A stretch of 64,000 nucleotides of DNA from Methylobacter sp. (lineage in GTDB: Bacteria; Pseudomonadota; Gammaproteobacteria; Methylococcales; Methylomonadaceae), in NCBI GenBank assembly GCA_028716975.1, contig JAQUOU010000021.1:1-64000 (forward strand), given 5' to 3'. The position numbers and the translations under genes were made by a program. Below, one piece after another: positions 47,994 to 60,032 of this stretch. The number at the start of each line of letters is the position of its first letter. Position 1 is the stretch's first letter. The notes under the pieces are model-generated. The model ran no database searches. It saw only the letters and a list, made by a program, of their open reading frames with translations, and had not been told where the DNA came from.

Positions 47994-49825
47994 GACAGCC
48001 ATCCTATGGCGATAATGACCACTGCGCCGAATACCATAGATGAAGCATACCAGCGAACCCGCCCGGTTTGCAGCGAGCTGAACAGCCGATGAAACGTTAA
48101 GCTTAGAAAAGCTACTCCTGAGTAAATACTATCTACGATATCGTTTTTATTGAGTCGGGCGATAGTCTTAAAAGGCTGCACCAATAACATATTATAAAAG
48201 GCATCCATGCCCCAGCCGCTAAAAAAGAAACGTTGTAATTGCTTGATCCATACCAGGCTTTCAAGACGTTGCGGCGAGAAGGTGCCGGTGAGATAGAATA
48301 ACCCAGCAACCAACACACCTATAAAAGGCGCAGCCACGGTAATAGCCGAGACCGCATTAAAATCGTGCAGGTTTTCTTCGGCAGTTAAAACAGGAAATAC
48401 GGAGGCCAGCGGTATTCGCAGCATGCCGCCTAAGAGCGCCAATATGCAAAGTAAAAGAAGCGGCGCACTCATGCGCCAGCCGGGACTTTTCTCGATAACA
48501 GAATGTTGCGACCCGAAAAAGGCTACGAAGACCAGACGGAAGCTGTACAGGCCCGTAATCAGCGCTCCCAGGCAGCCTGCCGTCCATAAAACGGGCGAAG
48601 ATTGGAAGGCGGCCAGCAGAATCTCGTGCTTGCTGTAATAGCCGGAAGTGAAAGGCAGGCCGGCCAGGGCCGCGCTACCGATCATAAAACTCCAGAAAGC
48701 GACCGGCATGGATTTCCGTAAGCCGCCCATTTTGAAAATATTGTGTTCGTGATGAAAGCACAGGATCACCACGCCTGCGGCGAGGAATAATAGCGCTTTG
48801 AAGAACGCATGGGTCAGCAGGTGAAAAATTGCCGCTGACCAGGCCCCAACGCCCAAGGCAAGAAACATATAACCGATCTGACTAATGGTTGAATAAGCCA
48901 GAATGCGCTTGATATCGGTCTGAGCCAGGGCGGAACAGCCCGCCATCAACAAGGTGACTGCCCCAACCACTGCAACTATGAATTGAACGGAAGGCGCCAG
49001 CATGAATAAGGCGTGAGTTCTGGCGATGAGGTAGACGCCGGCAGTCACCATGGTGGCGGCATGAATCAGGGCGCTGACCGGTGTCGGGCCCGCCATGGCG
49101 TCAGGCAGCCAGGATTGTAACGGCAATTGCGCAGATTTGCCCACTGCCCCGCCCAGCAGCAAAGCGGCGGCCGCAACCGGCAACACCGTGCCGGGCGTCC
49201 ATTGGCTTGCAGCCTGGATCGTCACTGACTGGATATCGAGCGTGTGCAATTGCGTGAACAGCAGAAACAGGCCTATCGCCATGGACGTATCGCCAACACG
49301 GGTCATGACAAAAGCCTTGCGTGCCGCATAACCATTGTTCGGGTCTTCATACCAGAAACCGATTAATAGATAGCTGCCCAGCCCGACACCTTCCCAGCCC
49401 AGGTAAAGCAGCACTAGGTTGTCTGCCAGCACCAGCACCAGCATGGCTGAGACAAACAGGTTCATATAGGCGAAAAAACGCGCATAGCCCGGATCGGATT
49501 CCATGAATTCGGCAGAATAGACATGGATTAAAAAGCCGACGCCGGTAACGACGAACAGCATGGTCATTGATAAGGCATCGAGATAGAAACCGAAGGGCAC
49601 CGACAGATTGTCAACCGTCATCCACGATCCTAATACCAGCCGGTACGGTGGCATCGCCCCGTTCAGGAATTCGGCTCCGATCAGCGCTGTTAATAATGCC
49701 GAAACTCCCACGCTTCCTGCGCCTATCCAGGGAGTCAGCGGCTTGGAAAGCCAGTCACCCGCCAGTACCAGGATTAAAAATCCCAGGAACGGAAGCAACG
49801 GTACCCATCCCAATAGTTCTATCAC
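47990..49825 (-). CDS. nuoL: NADH-quinone oxidoreductase subunit L
   Basis: 611 residues, polytopic antiporter-like subunit. Motifs: YLGWEGVGLGSYLLIGFWYE, AQLPLQSWLPDAMAGPTPVS and ILAYSTISQIGYMFLALGVG. The long C-terminal part should provide the lateral helix that runs along the membrane arm. Lies 9 bases after nuoK. Confidence 0.95.
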   Translation of the reverse strand: MIELLGWVPLLPFLGFLILVLAGDWLSKPLTPWIGAGSVGVSALLTALIGAEFLNGAMPPYRLVLGSWMTVDNLSVPFGFYLDALSMTMLFVVTGVGFLIHVYSAEFMESDPGYARFFAYMNLFVSAMLVLVLADNLVLLYLGWEGVGLGSYLLIGFWYEDPNNGYAARKAFVMTRVGDTSMAIGLFLLFTQLHTLDIQSVTIQAASQWTPGTVLPVAAAALLLGGAVGKSAQLPLQSWLPDAMAGPTPVSALIHAATMVTAGVYLIARTHALFMLAPSVQFIVAVVGAVTLLMAGCSALAQTDIKRILAYSTISQIGYMFLALGVGAWSAAIFHLLTHAFFKALLFLAAGVVILCFHHEHNIFKMGGLRKSMPVAFWSFMIGSAALAGLPFTSGYYSKHEILLAAFQSSPVLWTAGCLGALITGLYSFRLVFVAFFGSQHSVIEKSPGWRMSAPLLLLCILALLGGMLRIPLASVFPVLTAEENLHDFNAVSAITVAAPFIGVLVAGLFYLTGTFSPQRLESLVWIKQLQRFFFSGWGMDAFYNMLLVQPFKTIARLNKNDIVDSIYSGVAFLSLTFHRLFSSLQTGRVRWYASSMVFGAVVIIAIGWLS

Positions 49826-49834
49826 GTTTGCCTC

Positions 49835-50143
49835 CTAGCCATGCATTTCATTCACTGAATCGGCATCCAGCGTATGAAAGCGATGGAAGATTTGCAGCGC
49901 CAATCCCAATCCGACGCCTACTTCAGCGGCGGCCAGGGTCAGTATCAGCAGGAACATGATTTGCCCGTCCGCCTGTCCCCACCTTGAGCCGGCTACAATA
50001 AAAGCCAGGCCGGTGGCATTGAGCATGACTTCCAGCGACATCAGAATCATAATCAGGTTACGCCGCACCATTACTCCAATCAGTCCCAGCACAAACAGCA
50101 CGGCAGACAGCAGCAGACCCAGTTCCATCGGAATCCCGTTCAT
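49835..50143 (-). CDS. nuoK: NADH-quinone oxidoreductase subunit K
   Basis: 102 residues, three helices, with the conserved membrane glutamates in [14 protein letters not shown] and [13 protein letters not shown]. The ATG at 50143 overlaps the nuoJ stop (ATGA) and has GGGGGA upstream, so it is preferred to the ATG at 50158. Confidence 0.94.
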   Translation of the reverse strand: MNGIPMELGLLLSAVLFVLGLIGVMVRRNLIMILMSLEVMLNATGLAFIVAGSRWGQADGQIMFLLILTLAAAEVGVGLGLALQIFHRFHTLDADSVNEMHG

Positions 50144-50655
50144 GATTTTTTCCCCCATGTTTTTTTGATCATGGGTTTTCCCAGATGATAAGCGCCCACC
50201 AGTCCTGCCAGCAATAGCATCGAAGCCAGCTCTACCGCCAGCAGATAAGGGCCGTATAGTGCTATCGCCACATGCTTGGAATCCACTAATTGACCCGTTT
50301 CGGCGCTGCCGCCAAGCACAATCACGATCAACAATTCGGCGAACAGGATCAATGCCAGCAATGAAGGCCCAATCCAGGTGGCTGGCTGTAGCCAGCTGCG
50401 TTCCTGATCAACTGTTTTTTGGCCTTGATTGAGCATCATGATGACGAATACAAACAGCACCATAATGGCTCCGGCGTATATGATGACTTCCAGCACGGCG
50501 GCAAAGTGCGCGCCTAACAGAAAAAACAGAACGCCGACTGCCAGCAAGGACAAAATCAGGTATAACAGCCCATGCACCGCATTAAGCCGGGTGATCATCA
50601 TTAAGGTTGCAAAGACGGCAACGGCGGAAGCAATATAAAATAAAATCAACATCAT
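50140..50655 (-). CDS. nuoJ: NADH-quinone oxidoreductase subunit J
   Basis: 171 residues, five helices. The third carries the typical [19 protein letters not shown] motif. Membrane-arm subunit of complex I. Lies 16 bases after nuoI; two Met codons in tandem at the start make either possible. Confidence 0.94.
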   Translation of the reverse strand: MMLILFYIASAVAVFATLMMITRLNAVHGLLYLILSLLAVGVLFFLLGAHFAAVLEVIIYAGAIMVLFVFVIMMLNQGQKTVDQERSWLQPATWIGPSLLALILFAELLIVIVLGGSAETGQLVDSKHVAIALYGPYLLAVELASMLLLAGLVGAYHLGKPMIKKTWGKKS

Positions 50656-50671
50656 AAAACGTCTCCATCCA

Positions 50672-51187
50672 TCAGGGTAAGAGGGTTTTTACATCTACCG
50701 GCGGCGCCTCGTTTTCAGCCTGGCCTTTGTCTTTGCCGCCGATGGTAATGCCGGACACGCGGTAAAAATTATAATCGTGATATTTTCCTGTTCCATCAAT
50801 CAGCAAATGCTGTTTTTCATAAACCATATTCTGCCGGTCGTATTCGCTCATTTCAAAATCCGGCGTCAATTGAATGGCGTAAGTCGGGCAAGCCTCTTCG
50901 CAAAATCCGCACATAATGCAGCGGGAGAAATTAATACGAAAGAATTCGGGATACCAGCGGCCATTCTCATCCTCGGCTTTCTGCAGGGCAATGCAATCGA
51001 CGGGACAGGCGACGGCGCATAGATTACATGCCACGCACCGCTCTTCGCCGTCGGGGTCGCGGGTCAAGACGATACGCCCCCGATAACGGGGAAACAGCGC
51101 CGGTTTCTGCTCCGGGTATTCCACTGTATCCGCTTTGACGAAGGTGTGTTTGAGCACTTCCCATAATGTTCGCAGTTGACTCAACAT
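50672..51187 (-). CDS. nuoI: NADH-quinone oxidoreductase subunit I
   Basis: 171 residues. Two [4Fe-4S] motifs, [15 protein letters not shown] and [14 protein letters not shown], form the N6a/N6b clusters that pass electrons toward NuoB. Its N-terminal helix lies on the membrane. Located between nuoH and nuoJ in the usual order. Confidence 0.96.
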   Translation of the reverse strand: MLSQLRTLWEVLKHTFVKADTVEYPEQKPALFPRYRGRIVLTRDPDGEERCVACNLCAVACPVDCIALQKAEDENGRWYPEFFRINFSRCIMCGFCEEACPTYAIQLTPDFEMSEYDRQNMVYEKQHLLIDGTGKYHDYNFYRVSGITIGGKDKGQAENEAPPVDVKTLLP

Positions 51188-51212
51188 AAATTTTCCTGTC
51201 TTTCCCGATTCA

Positions 51213-52169
51213 TCAACTTTGCAATGACAGAACCACGGCGCCGGTAACCAGTAAGTTCAACAGCGCAACCGGAAGCATGACTTTCCAGCCGAACGACATC
51301 AGTTGATCATAGCGGGGTCGCGGCAGTGCACCCCGCAGTAAAATAAAAAACAGGATGCCGACCCCGGTTTTCAGGCAAAACCATGCCAACGGCGGCAGCC
51401 AGGGGCCCAGCCAGCCGCCAAAAAAAAGTGTCACAATCATTGCCGAGCTGAGGATAATTGCAAGATATTCGCCGACGAAGAACATGCCGAATTTCATGCC
51501 GGAATATTCGGTATGAAATCCCGCCACCAGCTCTTGTTCGGCCTCGGGCAAATCCAGCGGGGCCCGCCGGCTTTCCGCAATCACCGCGATCAGGAAAATA
51601 ACAAAGCCCACAAATTGGGGAATAATGAACCAGCCATCGCGCTGGGCCTCGACAATCTCCCTTAAGTTAAAGGTGCCGGACAGCATGACCACTCCCATAA
51701 CGGAAAGCCCCATGAATACCTCATAGCTGACGGTTTGCGCAGCAGCGCGCAGAGCGCCGAGCAGCGAATATTTGTTATTGGAAGCATAACCGGCCAAAAC
51801 CACGCTGTAAACGGCCAGCGAAGACAGCGCCAGGAAATATAACAGCCCGAAATTGAAATCAATAATACCGACTCCCGGTGCAAAAGGAATAACTGCAAAA
51901 CCCGTGAGCATGGTAATAAACACAATAGTAGGAGCCAGCACGAAGACTAATTTGTCTGCAAAAGGCGGAATCCAGTCTTCCTTAAAGAACATCTTGATCA
52001 TGTCCGCCACCACCTGCAAAAGACCCAACGGGCCAACCCGGTTGGGCCCGAGCCGGTCTTGCCAGATCGCCAGCATCCGGCGCTCTACCCAGATGAGCAT
52101 GGCGGCAACGAAAATAGTCGCGCCAAGAATGCCGACGATATCGCCTGCACCGCCCAGGGCCGCGCTCAT
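51213..52169 (-). CDS. nuoH: NADH-quinone oxidoreductase subunit H
   Basis: 318 residues, eight or so helices. It has [21 protein letters not shown] (21 residues: the core [18 protein letters not shown] is typical) and [19 protein letters not shown] in the quinone-site loop. It helps form the quinone chamber. The start overlaps the nuoG stop (ATGA). Confidence 0.95.
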   Translation of the reverse strand: MSAALGGAGDIVGILGATIFVAAMLIWVERRMLAIWQDRLGPNRVGPLGLLQVVADMIKMFFKEDWIPPFADKLVFVLAPTIVFITMLTGFAVIPFAPGVGIIDFNFGLLYFLALSSLAVYSVVLAGYASNNKYSLLGALRAAAQTVSYEVFMGLSVMGVVMLSGTFNLREIVEAQRDGWFIIPQFVGFVIFLIAVIAESRRAPLDLPEAEQELVAGFHTEYSGMKFGMFFVGEYLAIILSSAMIVTLFFGGWLGPWLPPLAWFCLKTGVGILFFILLRGALPRPRYDQLMSFGWKVMLPVALLNLLVTGAVVLSLQS

Positions 52170-54874
52170 AAATAAATCTCCGGATGATTTTCGGTTTCCT
52201 CGGCTACTTTTTTTAAAGTCACGTGATCTGAATTATTCATCTGCAAATTTTTTGGCAGAACCCCTGTTAATCCCAATAAACCGCGCGGCAGTGTTTTCTC
52301 GATTTGTACCGGCAGTGTTATAACCGGAGCCTCCGTAGAATCGCTAATTTCCATCTGATCCCCGTTTTTTGCCCCCAATGCCTGAGCATCCAACGGGTTC
52401 AGCAAGGCATAATGACCAGGCTGCCGTTCAGCTATCGGCGGTGAATGCAGACTTAATTCTTCACTGCCGAAAATATGCGGCAACAGCACGATGCGCCATT
52501 GGCCTTGTTCCGCTTTAAAAGCGGGTGGAATGTCATTGAACCAGGGCAGAGTGCCTGATGCTTCAATTAATCTTATGCCTGCATCGCCACCGCGCAGATG
52601 ACCTTCAACGCCTTCCTCGAATTGGTTAATGGCCTGATTGGAGTTCCAGCCGGGAGCCCGGATCACCGGCAATAAAGCAGGCGGAACCTGAGCCGTTACG
52701 CCTTCCATGGAAAAGCTGAAAGGCGTTTCCAAATCCTGTGGCGGAGGGGGTTCGCGGACATTGATATTGGCAAACATCGCGGTGCGGCCGCTATAACGGT
52801 CGGGCTGTCGGGGAATCTTGCTGCCTTTGAAGCGGTAATCCGCGCCCGGCGCTACTTGCTCGATGGCGGCAAGATCGGGAAATGCGTCTGCGCAAGCCGC
52901 GGTAAGGCCATCATGATGGTGCCATTCAGGGTTTTCCATGGCGCCCGTCAGCCATTGCCAGCTGCCGTGCACCGGCTCTGTTGCCGCGTAAACAGGAAAA
53001 TAACGCTGCGCCCGTACTTCATTGTTAACTAAAGTGCCTTCGGATTCTGCGAAAGTTGCTGCGGGCAGCAGAAGTTCGGCGTGTTTAGCTGTCTCATTTT
53101 CCAGGCTGTCAATCACGACTACATGCGCGGCGCTGTTCAGGAACAAGTCTACCTTTTGGCTGGGCGCCCGCCGGTAGAGATCATTCTCAAGGATAATTAC
53201 GCTATCGGCCAAGCCCTCGTTAATTCTCTCAAAGGCCTGTTGCAAACGTCCTCCGCGCATTATTGCCAAACCCAGGCTATTACATTCCGGCACTGCAAAA
53301 GTCAGCTGTTTATCTTTTGATGGCAGTGCCTTGGCAATGTTATAGGCTGCCTGAATGACCGCAAGACTTGAACAACTGGTTCCCGATACTACCAACGGGC
53401 ATTTCGCCTGTTTCAATTCAGCGGCGATAGTGGTTGCCAGTGCTTTTTCCGCATCGCTCATGGATTCGGGGGCAGGGGCCTGATTGTCCAGGCAATGAGC
53501 GATAACGAAGCCCAGACGGGCAATATCTTCAGGGCTGCCGTGAAAGATGTTGGTCGCGATATCATCCAGGCGAGTGGCGCGAGCACTGGCGATAAACACA
53601 GGACTTTGGGTCTGTGTTTTTAATTCGCGCACTGCCGCATCCTGCCAGGGCAATATCTTCATGCGGCGGGCCAGCTCGAAGGCGGCATTTCGCGCCGACT
53701 GACGCAGCGAGAGTGCCAGCCGCGGCGCGCTATGGGTTACATCTTCGCCCAGAATCAGCACGGCATCGGCTTGTTCGACTTCCCGCAGTGAAGGCGTATG
53801 GATGCCGCCATTGCGTAAAAGAGTGAAAATAGTGCTGAGCAGTGTCTGTTCAGTGTCGTTGAAACCGGGGAAGAAATTTTCTTCTCCCACTAGCGCGCGC
53901 AAGGCAAAGTTGGCTTCAAGCGAGGCTCTTGGCGAGCCGATTCCAATCACGCCTTTGGCGGTCTGGAATAGTGTGCGGAAGTGTTGTTCCGCTGCCTGCT
54001 GCGTGATTTCAGTCCGGTTGTCCAACAGAGGTTTGCGGATGCGCTCAGAGCTATTAACAAAATCGTAGCCGAAGCGTCCGCGGTCACAGAGAAAATAGCC
54101 GTTAACGTCGCCATTATAGCGGTTGACGATGCGCCTGAGCTGCCCATAACGTTCGCCTGGAGCAGTGTTGCAGCCCAGTCCGCAGTGTATGCAAATGGAA
54201 GGCGCGGTCTGCAAATCCCATTTGCGGGCATAGCGGGCGCTGAACGTCCGGTCGGTAAAAACGCCGGTGGGGCAGACTTCCACGAGATTGCCGCTGAATT
54301 CGTTTTCCAGCGCGCCCTCGTCAAAGCGGCCGAAATAAACGTTGTTATGCATGCCGAAGACTTGTAAATCCTTACCTCCCGCGTAGTCATCATAAAAGCG
54401 CACGCAACGATAACAGGCAATACAGCGATTCATTTCGTGATTGATAAACGGGCCGAGATATTGATTGGCGTGAGTGCGCTTTTGGCCCCGATAGCGGCGC
54501 ACGGTGTGGCCGGACATGACCGTCATATCCTGCAGGTGGCATTCGCCGCCCTCTTCGCATACCGGACAGTCGTGGGGATGATTAATCATCAGCAGTTCTA
54601 TGTTTTCACGACGGAACCGCCGCGCCTGATTGTCGTCTATGGAAATACGCATGGCGTCGGCTACCGGCGTCATGCAGGCCATGACCAATCGCCCTTTTTT
54701 ATCTTCCGCATTATGATACTGGATGATTGCGCACTGCCGGCATGCGCCTACCGAACCCATGGCCGGATGCCAGCAAAAGTAAGGAAGATTCAGGCCGAAA
54801 GACAGGCAAACGGAAAGCAGGCTTTGACCTTCCGGGGCTTCATAGTGGTTGCCGTCAATTTCGATGATTGCCAT
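52166..54874 (-). CDS. nuoG: NADH-quinone oxidoreductase subunit G
   Basis: 902 residues. The N-terminal [2Fe-2S] ligands (CRQCAI region), [14 protein letters not shown], the [4Fe-4S] pair CIACYRC, and the additional N7-type motif CIHCGLGC with a fourth Cys 27 residues on (FLCDRGRFG) are present, as in E. coli. The rest is a molybdopterin-oxidoreductase-like fold without metal. The start overlaps the nuoF stop. Confidence 0.95.
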   Translation of the reverse strand: MAIIEIDGNHYEAPEGQSLLSVCLSFGLNLPYFCWHPAMGSVGACRQCAIIQYHNAEDKKGRLVMACMTPVADAMRISIDDNQARRFRRENIELLMINHPHDCPVCEEGGECHLQDMTVMSGHTVRRYRGQKRTHANQYLGPFINHEMNRCIACYRCVRFYDDYAGGKDLQVFGMHNNVYFGRFDEGALENEFSGNLVEVCPTGVFTDRTFSARYARKWDLQTAPSICIHCGLGCNTAPGERYGQLRRIVNRYNGDVNGYFLCDRGRFGYDFVNSSERIRKPLLDNRTEITQQAAEQHFRTLFQTAKGVIGIGSPRASLEANFALRALVGEENFFPGFNDTEQTLLSTIFTLLRNGGIHTPSLREVEQADAVLILGEDVTHSAPRLALSLRQSARNAAFELARRMKILPWQDAAVRELKTQTQSPVFIASARATRLDDIATNIFHGSPEDIARLGFVIAHCLDNQAPAPESMSDAEKALATTIAAELKQAKCPLVVSGTSCSSLAVIQAAYNIAKALPSKDKQLTFAVPECNSLGLAIMRGGRLQQAFERINEGLADSVIILENDLYRRAPSQKVDLFLNSAAHVVVIDSLENETAKHAELLLPAATFAESEGTLVNNEVRAQRYFPVYAATEPVHGSWQWLTGAMENPEWHHHDGLTAACADAFPDLAAIEQVAPGADYRFKGSKIPRQPDRYSGRTAMFANINVREPPPPQDLETPFSFSMEGVTAQVPPALLPVIRAPGWNSNQAINQFEEGVEGHLRGGDAGIRLIEASGTLPWFNDIPPAFKAEQGQWRIVLLPHIFGSEELSLHSPPIAERQPGHYALLNPLDAQALGAKNGDQMEISDSTEAPVITLPVQIEKTLPRGLLGLTGVLPKNLQMNNSDHVTLKKVAEETENHPEIYL

Positions 54875-56172
54875 TAATCAGCCTCCAGTAATTTATTGCC
54901 AACCATATAACGTTCAAAATCCTCCCTGAAATATTTCAATGCGCTTTGCAGCGGTTCCATGGCGCCCGGCGCCAAGGCGCAGAAAGTATTGCCGGGCCCC
55001 ATCATGCGTACTAATCCTGCCAGGATATCAAGATCTTCGATGCGCCCGCGTCCATTGATGATATCTCTGAGCAGGGTTACTGTCCACGGCAGACCGTCCC
55101 GGCAGGGCGTACACCAGCCGCACGATTCCTGGGCAAAGAACTCTTCCAGATTCAGCACCATTTGCACAGGGCAGGTCTGGTCATCCAAAATAACCATCGT
55201 GCCGGTACCCAAACGGCTGCCTGCCTGGGCTACGGCCTCGAAATCCGCTGCCACATCCAAATGTTCGGGCAGCAAAAAGTCAGTCGATGCGCCGCCGGGT
55301 AAAAAACCGCGCAGCTTATAACCATCCTGCATGCCGCCCGCATGTTCTTCAATAATTTCCCGGATAGGAATGCCCATAGGCAATTCCCATAGCCCCGGAC
55401 GCTTTACCCGTCCGCTTGCCCCGAATAGCTTGGTTCCTGTATCGGCGCCAAGCGCCAATTCCTTGAACCATTGAACTCCGTAATTAAGAATATGCGGCAC
55501 ATTGCATAAGGTTTCCACATTATTGACTACCGTCGGCTTGCCCCAAAGTCCGCTTACCACAGGGTGCGGCGGTTTGGCGCGGGGATTGGCCCGCTTTCCT
55601 TCCAGGGCATTGATCAGCGCCGTCTCTTCGCCGCAGATATAGCGTCCCGCGCTGGTATGCAGGTAGATCTTGAGATTGAACTCCGAATTCAGGATATGCT
55701 CGCCCAGGTAGCCTTTGGATTGGGCTTCCAGAAGAGCATTGTCAAGACGCTGCGCGGCCAGATGATATTCGCCGCGCAGGAAGATATAGGCGGCGCCGGC
55801 CTGAATGGCATAGGCGGTAAGGATTATTCCTTCAATTAACTGATGCGGGTCTTTTTCCATCAGTAACCGGTCCTTGAATGTCCCCGGCTCCATTTCATCT
55901 GCATTTACGATTACGTAACGGTTCGGGTGTGGGGAATCATTGGCGCTATCGCTCATCGGTACGAGGCTCCATTTAAGGCCGGTGCTGAAGCCGGCTCCAC
56001 CGCGCCCGCGCAGCCCCGAATCTTTCACCCATTGCTGCACCTCTTTCGGCTGCAATTCCCTGATGGCCTTGCGCAGTCCCTGGTATCCGCCGGTACTTTC
56101 ATAATCTGCCACGGTAGCAAAGGCTAGATCCGGGCGGATATTTTTGGTTAGCGGTTTATCCATTTTTTCCAT
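54874..56172 (-). CDS. nuoF: NADH-quinone oxidoreductase subunit F
   Basis: 432 residues, holding FMN and the N3 [4Fe-4S] cluster and accepting electrons from NADH. Motifs: RGRGGAGFSTGLKW (NADH/FMN), the YIFLRGEY and AGRYICGEETALINALEG strands, and ESCGWCTPCRDG with the cluster cysteines. The start is given at 56172; a second ATG nine bases later has a closer ribosome site. Confidence 0.95.
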   Translation of the reverse strand: MEKMDKPLTKNIRPDLAFATVADYESTGGYQGLRKAIRELQPKEVQQWVKDSGLRGRGGAGFSTGLKWSLVPMSDSANDSPHPNRYVIVNADEMEPGTFKDRLLMEKDPHQLIEGIILTAYAIQAGAAYIFLRGEYHLAAQRLDNALLEAQSKGYLGEHILNSEFNLKIYLHTSAGRYICGEETALINALEGKRANPRAKPPHPVVSGLWGKPTVVNNVETLCNVPHILNYGVQWFKELALGADTGTKLFGASGRVKRPGLWELPMGIPIREIIEEHAGGMQDGYKLRGFLPGGASTDFLLPEHLDVAADFEAVAQAGSRLGTGTMVILDDQTCPVQMVLNLEEFFAQESCGWCTPCRDGLPWTVTLLRDIINGRGRIEDLDILAGLVRMMGPGNTFCALAPGAMEPLQSALKYFREDFERYMVGNKLLEAD

Positions 56173-56178
56173 AATGCT

Positions 56179-56670
56179 TTATCTTCCGAGAATTTCACTA
56201 ACAGTATCTTCAGTGACGTCAAGCCGAAGTTCATCACCTACCATCAGTACCGGCGCATGATCGCAGGCCCCAAGACAAACTATCGGTAAAAGGGTATAAG
56301 CGCCATCTTCGGACATTTCGCCCAGCTTAACGTTCAACTCCCTGCATAAATGCTCTCTTACTTTTTCTGCGCCCAGCATCCAGCAGGTAACGCTGTTGCA
56401 ATAATGAATGACGGTTTTACCTACAGGCTGGCGATAAATCAGGTTGTAAAAGGTGGCGACGGCTTCAAGCTGCGCCGGCGACATATCCAGTATCCCGGCG
56501 GCGGCAATAAGGCAGTCATCGGAGACCCAGCCGCGGTGTTTCTGGACGATTTTCAAGGCCTCGATGGAGACTGCAGATTTATCCTCGTAATGGGCTATTT
56601 CAGCATTGATTTCCTGTATTTCTTCAGTGCTTAATCCTTCGAATTTTGGTTTTTCACTCGGTTCTTTCAT
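56179..56670 (-). CDS. nuoE: NADH-quinone oxidoreductase subunit E
   Basis: 163 residues, thioredoxin-like fold with the N1a [2Fe-2S] ligands CNSVTC and CLGAC. ATG 56670 (MKEPSEKP) lies next to the nuoCD stop; an in-frame start at 56703 would overlap nuoCD by 32 bases and is rejected. Confidence 0.93.
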   Translation of the reverse strand: MKEPSEKPKFEGLSTEEIQEINAEIAHYEDKSAVSIEALKIVQKHRGWVSDDCLIAAAGILDMSPAQLEAVATFYNLIYRQPVGKTVIHYCNSVTCWMLGAEKVREHLCRELNVKLGEMSEDGAYTLLPIVCLGACDHAPVLMVGDELRLDVTEDTVSEILGR

Positions 56671-56671
56671 A

Positions 56672-58450
56672 TCAGCGATCCACATCGGCCATGACAAAAT
56701 CAATACTCGCCAGTATTGCGATTAAATCGGCGACCATCATTCCGCGGCTCATCAGAGGAATCATTTGTAAGTGAGGAAAGGACGGGGTGCGGATACGGGT
56801 ACGGTACGACATCGTGCCGCCGTCGCTAATCAAATAATAGCTGTTGAGCCCTTTGGTCGCCTCGATAGTGACGCTGGCTTCTCCCGGGGGAATCACCGGT
56901 CCCCAGCTGACATTGAGAAAATGCTGGATCAAGGTTTCTATATCATGCATGGTCCGGGCTTTGGGCGGCGGCGTCGTCAAGGGGTGATAAGCCTTGTAAG
57001 AACCTGCCGGCATATTGTCCAGGCATTGCTTGATAATACGGACGCTTTGACGCATTTCCTCCACGCGTATTACGCAACGGTCATAGCAGTCGCCATGAGT
57101 TGCCGTAGGGATTTCAAACTCGTAATTTTCATAGCCTGAATAAGGCCGCGCCTTGCGATAATCCCAGGCGAGTCCGGTGGCTCTTAAATTTGGCCCGGTG
57201 GCGCTCCATTCTATGGCTTCTTCAATGGTATAAGCGCCGACTCCCTGCGTACGCCGTTTAAGAATAGTGTTGTTCATCACCATTTTGTCGTAGTGATCAA
57301 GCCGGGCGGGTAAGTAATCAACAAATTCCCGGATCCGCATGTCCCAGCCATGAGGCAGATCCAGCGCGACGCCGCCGATGCGGAAATAACTGGAATGCAT
57401 GCGGGCGCCGCTGATTGATTCGATGATGTCGAATACTTTTTCGCGATCTATAAACATATAAAAGATCGGCGACATCTGCCCTACATCCTGGGCATAAGTA
57501 CCGTAAAAAAGCAGATGGCTGGCCAGCCGGTAAAGTTCGCAAATCATGACGCGAATTACTTGCGCCCGTTCAGGGACTTCGATCCCGGCCATTCGCTCTA
57601 CAGCCAATACATAAGGCAGGTTATTCATGGAGCCGCCCAGGTAATCCACCCGGTCAGTATAAGGAATATAGGTGTGCCAGGACTGACGCTCGCCCATTTT
57701 TTCCGCGCCGCGATGGTGGTAGCCAATGTCCGGCAATGCATCGATAATTTCCTCACCGTCCAGTTGCAGCGCTATGCGGAATGCGCCATGGACGCTGGGA
57801 TGGTTGGGCCCCATATTAAGAAACATAAAGTCAGTGTCTTCACTGTGACGCCTCATACCCCAATCCTCCGGCACGAAACGCAAAGCATCCTGTTCAATTT
57901 CCTGGCGCTCGTCGGGCAGGCTGAAAGCCTCCATTTCAGTAGCGCGGGCATAATGGTCCTTGCGCAGCGGATGCCCCTGCCACGTGAGCGGCATGAGGAT
58001 GCGCCTGAGGTGAGGATGGCCCTCAAAGACAATGCCGAACATATCCCATACTTCCCGCTCGTACCAATTGGCCGAAAGCCAGATATCGCAGATAGTCGGG
58101 AGGGAAAGGTTAGCTTCGAACAAAGCAACCTTGATGCGGACATCCTCGTTCCGGCCGAACGATAATAAATGATAAATGACTGAAAAATCACTTTCAGGGA
58201 GCCCTTCGCGGTGAATGCGCCGGCGTTCGTCGATGGCTGTCAGGTCGAACAGCAGGCTGAAAGGGGAAGCTGCTTCACGTTTTAAATAAATGAGCACGGT
58301 CCGCAGATCTTGTTTGGAAACCCAAAAAGTCGCTATGCCATCGCAAGTGGGCTGGATGGTAAAATCCTTTATCCCTTTTCGTTCGGCCAGTTCGCGCACG
58401 ATTTGGGGCGTGCCGTAAGGGAGCTCGATTATGTCTGCGGTGGTTGCCAA
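56672..58450 (-). CDS. nuoCD: NADH-quinone oxidoreductase fused subunit C/D
   Basis: 592 residues. The NuoC part (about 1-190) contains [20 protein letters not shown], and the NuoD part (about 205-592) has [25 protein letters not shown] and the quinone-site region. Fused C/D is typical of gammaproteobacteria. The start is a TTG at 58450: it has AGGAG six bases upstream and no better ATG is near. Confidence 0.95.
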   Translation of the reverse strand: MATTADIIELPYGTPQIVRELAERKGIKDFTIQPTCDGIATFWVSKQDLRTVLIYLKREAASPFSLLFDLTAIDERRRIHREGLPESDFSVIYHLLSFGRNEDVRIKVALFEANLSLPTICDIWLSANWYEREVWDMFGIVFEGHPHLRRILMPLTWQGHPLRKDHYARATEMEAFSLPDERQEIEQDALRFVPEDWGMRRHSEDTDFMFLNMGPNHPSVHGAFRIALQLDGEEIIDALPDIGYHHRGAEKMGERQSWHTYIPYTDRVDYLGGSMNNLPYVLAVERMAGIEVPERAQVIRVMICELYRLASHLLFYGTYAQDVGQMSPIFYMFIDREKVFDIIESISGARMHSSYFRIGGVALDLPHGWDMRIREFVDYLPARLDHYDKMVMNNTILKRRTQGVGAYTIEEAIEWSATGPNLRATGLAWDYRKARPYSGYENYEFEIPTATHGDCYDRCVIRVEEMRQSVRIIKQCLDNMPAGSYKAYHPLTTPPPKARTMHDIETLIQHFLNVSWGPVIPPGEASVTIEATKGLNSYYLISDGGTMSYRTRIRTPSFPHLQMIPLMSRGMMVADLIAILASIDFVMADVDR

Positions 58451-58492
58451 TGCTTACTCCTCAGTTCATTTATTATTATGCCTCGGAGCGGT

Positions 58493-59131
58493 TTATAACT
58501 CGTCCGGTTCTCGCAGTTGCCGCGTACGCATTCTTTCTTCCGTCAATAAATCGCGGTAACTGGGCTTAGGCGCGTTAAGCACCGTTTGATCGCCAACAAC
58601 CCAACTTAATGGTCGTTTTTCTTTGCCTATCGCATCCTGCAGCAACATTAATCCTTGCAACAATGCCTCAGGCCGGGGCGGGCAACCCGGCACATAAACA
58701 TCCACGGGCAAAAATTTATCGACGCCCTGCACGACGCTATAAATATCGTACATGCCGCCGGAATTGGCGCAGGAACCCATGGATATGACCCAGCGCGGTT
58801 CCAGCATCTGATCATAGAGCCGCTTGACCACTGGCGCCATTTTCCGGAAAACCGTGCCGGAAATAACAATCAGGTCCGCTTGGCGAGGAGACGCCCGGAT
58901 GACCTCGGAGCCAAAACGGGCAATGTCGTGGCGGCTGGTAAACGCGGTCGCCATTTCCACGTAGCAGCAAGACAGGCCAAAGTTAAAAGGCCACACGGAA
59001 TTGGCCCGTCCCCAGGCAATCATATCTTCAAGCCTGGCAAACAGGAAATTGCGCCGCAGCGCTTCTTCATAAGACTGCTGCCCTGGTTTTGGAGAAGAAT
59101 CATTCTCTGCTTTAGTCAGGTTCCAATGCAT
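58493..59131 (-). CDS. nuoB: NADH-quinone oxidoreductase subunit B
   Basis: 212 residues with the N2 cluster ligands in [11 protein letters not shown] (paired cysteines), GSCANSGG and [12 protein letters not shown]. It passes electrons to quinone. ATG 59131 ([11 protein letters not shown]) lies 8 bases after nuoA; the longer in-frame reading to 59209 overlaps nuoA and is rejected. Confidence 0.94.
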   Translation of the reverse strand: MHWNLTKAENDSSPKPGQQSYEEALRRNFLFARLEDMIAWGRANSVWPFNFGLSCCYVEMATAFTSRHDIARFGSEVIRASPRQADLIVISGTVFRKMAPVVKRLYDQMLEPRWVISMGSCANSGGMYDIYSVVQGVDKFLPVDVYVPGCPPRPEALLQGLMLLQDAIGKEKRPLSWVVGDQTVLNAPKPSYRDLLTEERMRTRQLREPDEL

Positions 59132-59139
59132 AATTTTCT

Positions 59140-59553
59140 CTATATCCTGAATTTGGATTGGCTGATGCGTTGCCGGCGGGTGCTCCATTCCAGAGCGCCT
59201 ATAGCCCACAGGTAAATTAACGCAGCGATTAAGACCGTGATAAAAATCAAGGCCTCGATGAAACCGGGCCAGCCGGATTCATTCAATGCTATCGACCATG
59301 CAAACAGGAATACAGTTTCCATATCGAAAATAACAAAAAAAATGGCAAGCAGGTAAAAAGGCACGGAAAAGCGAATATGAACATCGCCAGCCGGAACGAT
59401 GCCTGATTCAAAAGGCTCGTCAGCGGCTTTGGCGTGGTGTCTCTGCCCCAGGAGGTAAGCTCCTCCGAGCATGACGCCTGTAATGGCAAGCACTGCTACA
59501 AAATAAATTATTAATGGCAGCAGGTTGTCGGCAAGAATAGCTTCGGTATTCAT
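59140..59553 (-). CDS. nuoA: NADH-quinone oxidoreductase subunit A
   Basis: 137 residues, three helices, with [20 protein letters not shown] and [19 protein letters not shown], the standard NuoA signature. It is the first gene of the 13-gene minus-strand operon; GGAGG lies seven bases before its ATG. Confidence 0.95.
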   Translation of the reverse strand: MNTEAILADNLLPLIIYFVAVLAITGVMLGGAYLLGQRHHAKAADEPFESGIVPAGDVHIRFSVPFYLLAIFFVIFDMETVFLFAWSIALNESGWPGFIEALIFITVLIAALIYLWAIGALEWSTRRQRISQSKFRI

Positions 59554-60032
59554 TTATGAACCTCCGCATCTAAGTAAACAGAAGTAGATTTGAAAATGTA
59601 TTAATCAACTACTCTTCTGGAAGTTTAATAGTGCCACAAATTAAACAGCTTTTCTATACTCTTGAGCTTTTGCCATATTAATTTCATAAATTACCATTTT
59701 CAAAATAGTCATGAATAAAAAACCTGAAAACAGGATTTAGATGATGTATTGTTTATATCTGGTTGACTTGTATTGAGAATAAAGCCAAAGCTTTCCGTGA
59801 TTCCTGATTATGAATATTAACTTGTTGCTGAGAATTTAATTTATTTTGGATTTGCAGTTATGGAGATAAATCATGGAGGACATGAGTAAGGCAAATATGA
59901 CATAATGCATGGTTTTTGAACCCTCAATTTAATGTTGATTACTTTATCTCCATTCGTGACCGGCTTCAGTAGTTTTTATATAATCGGCGCCACTCTGACT
60001 ATTAGATATCTCCTGGATAGTGGCGATAAAAA
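59554..60032. other. Intergenic region, divergent promoters for nuo and kdsD
   Basis: About 480 bases, AT-rich, between nuoA (minus) and kdsD (plus). A good sigma-70 promoter faces kdsD (59956-59984). No convincing nuo promoter is seen, though the minus strand near 59600-59700 is AT-rich. No small gene is supported. Confidence 0.45.
59956..59984 (+). promoter_or_regulatory. Sigma-70 promoter for the kdsD-lpt-rpoN cluster
   Basis: GTGACC (59956-59961), a 17-base spacer and a perfect TATAAT (59979-59984), 49 bases before the kdsD GTG. Confidence 0.65.
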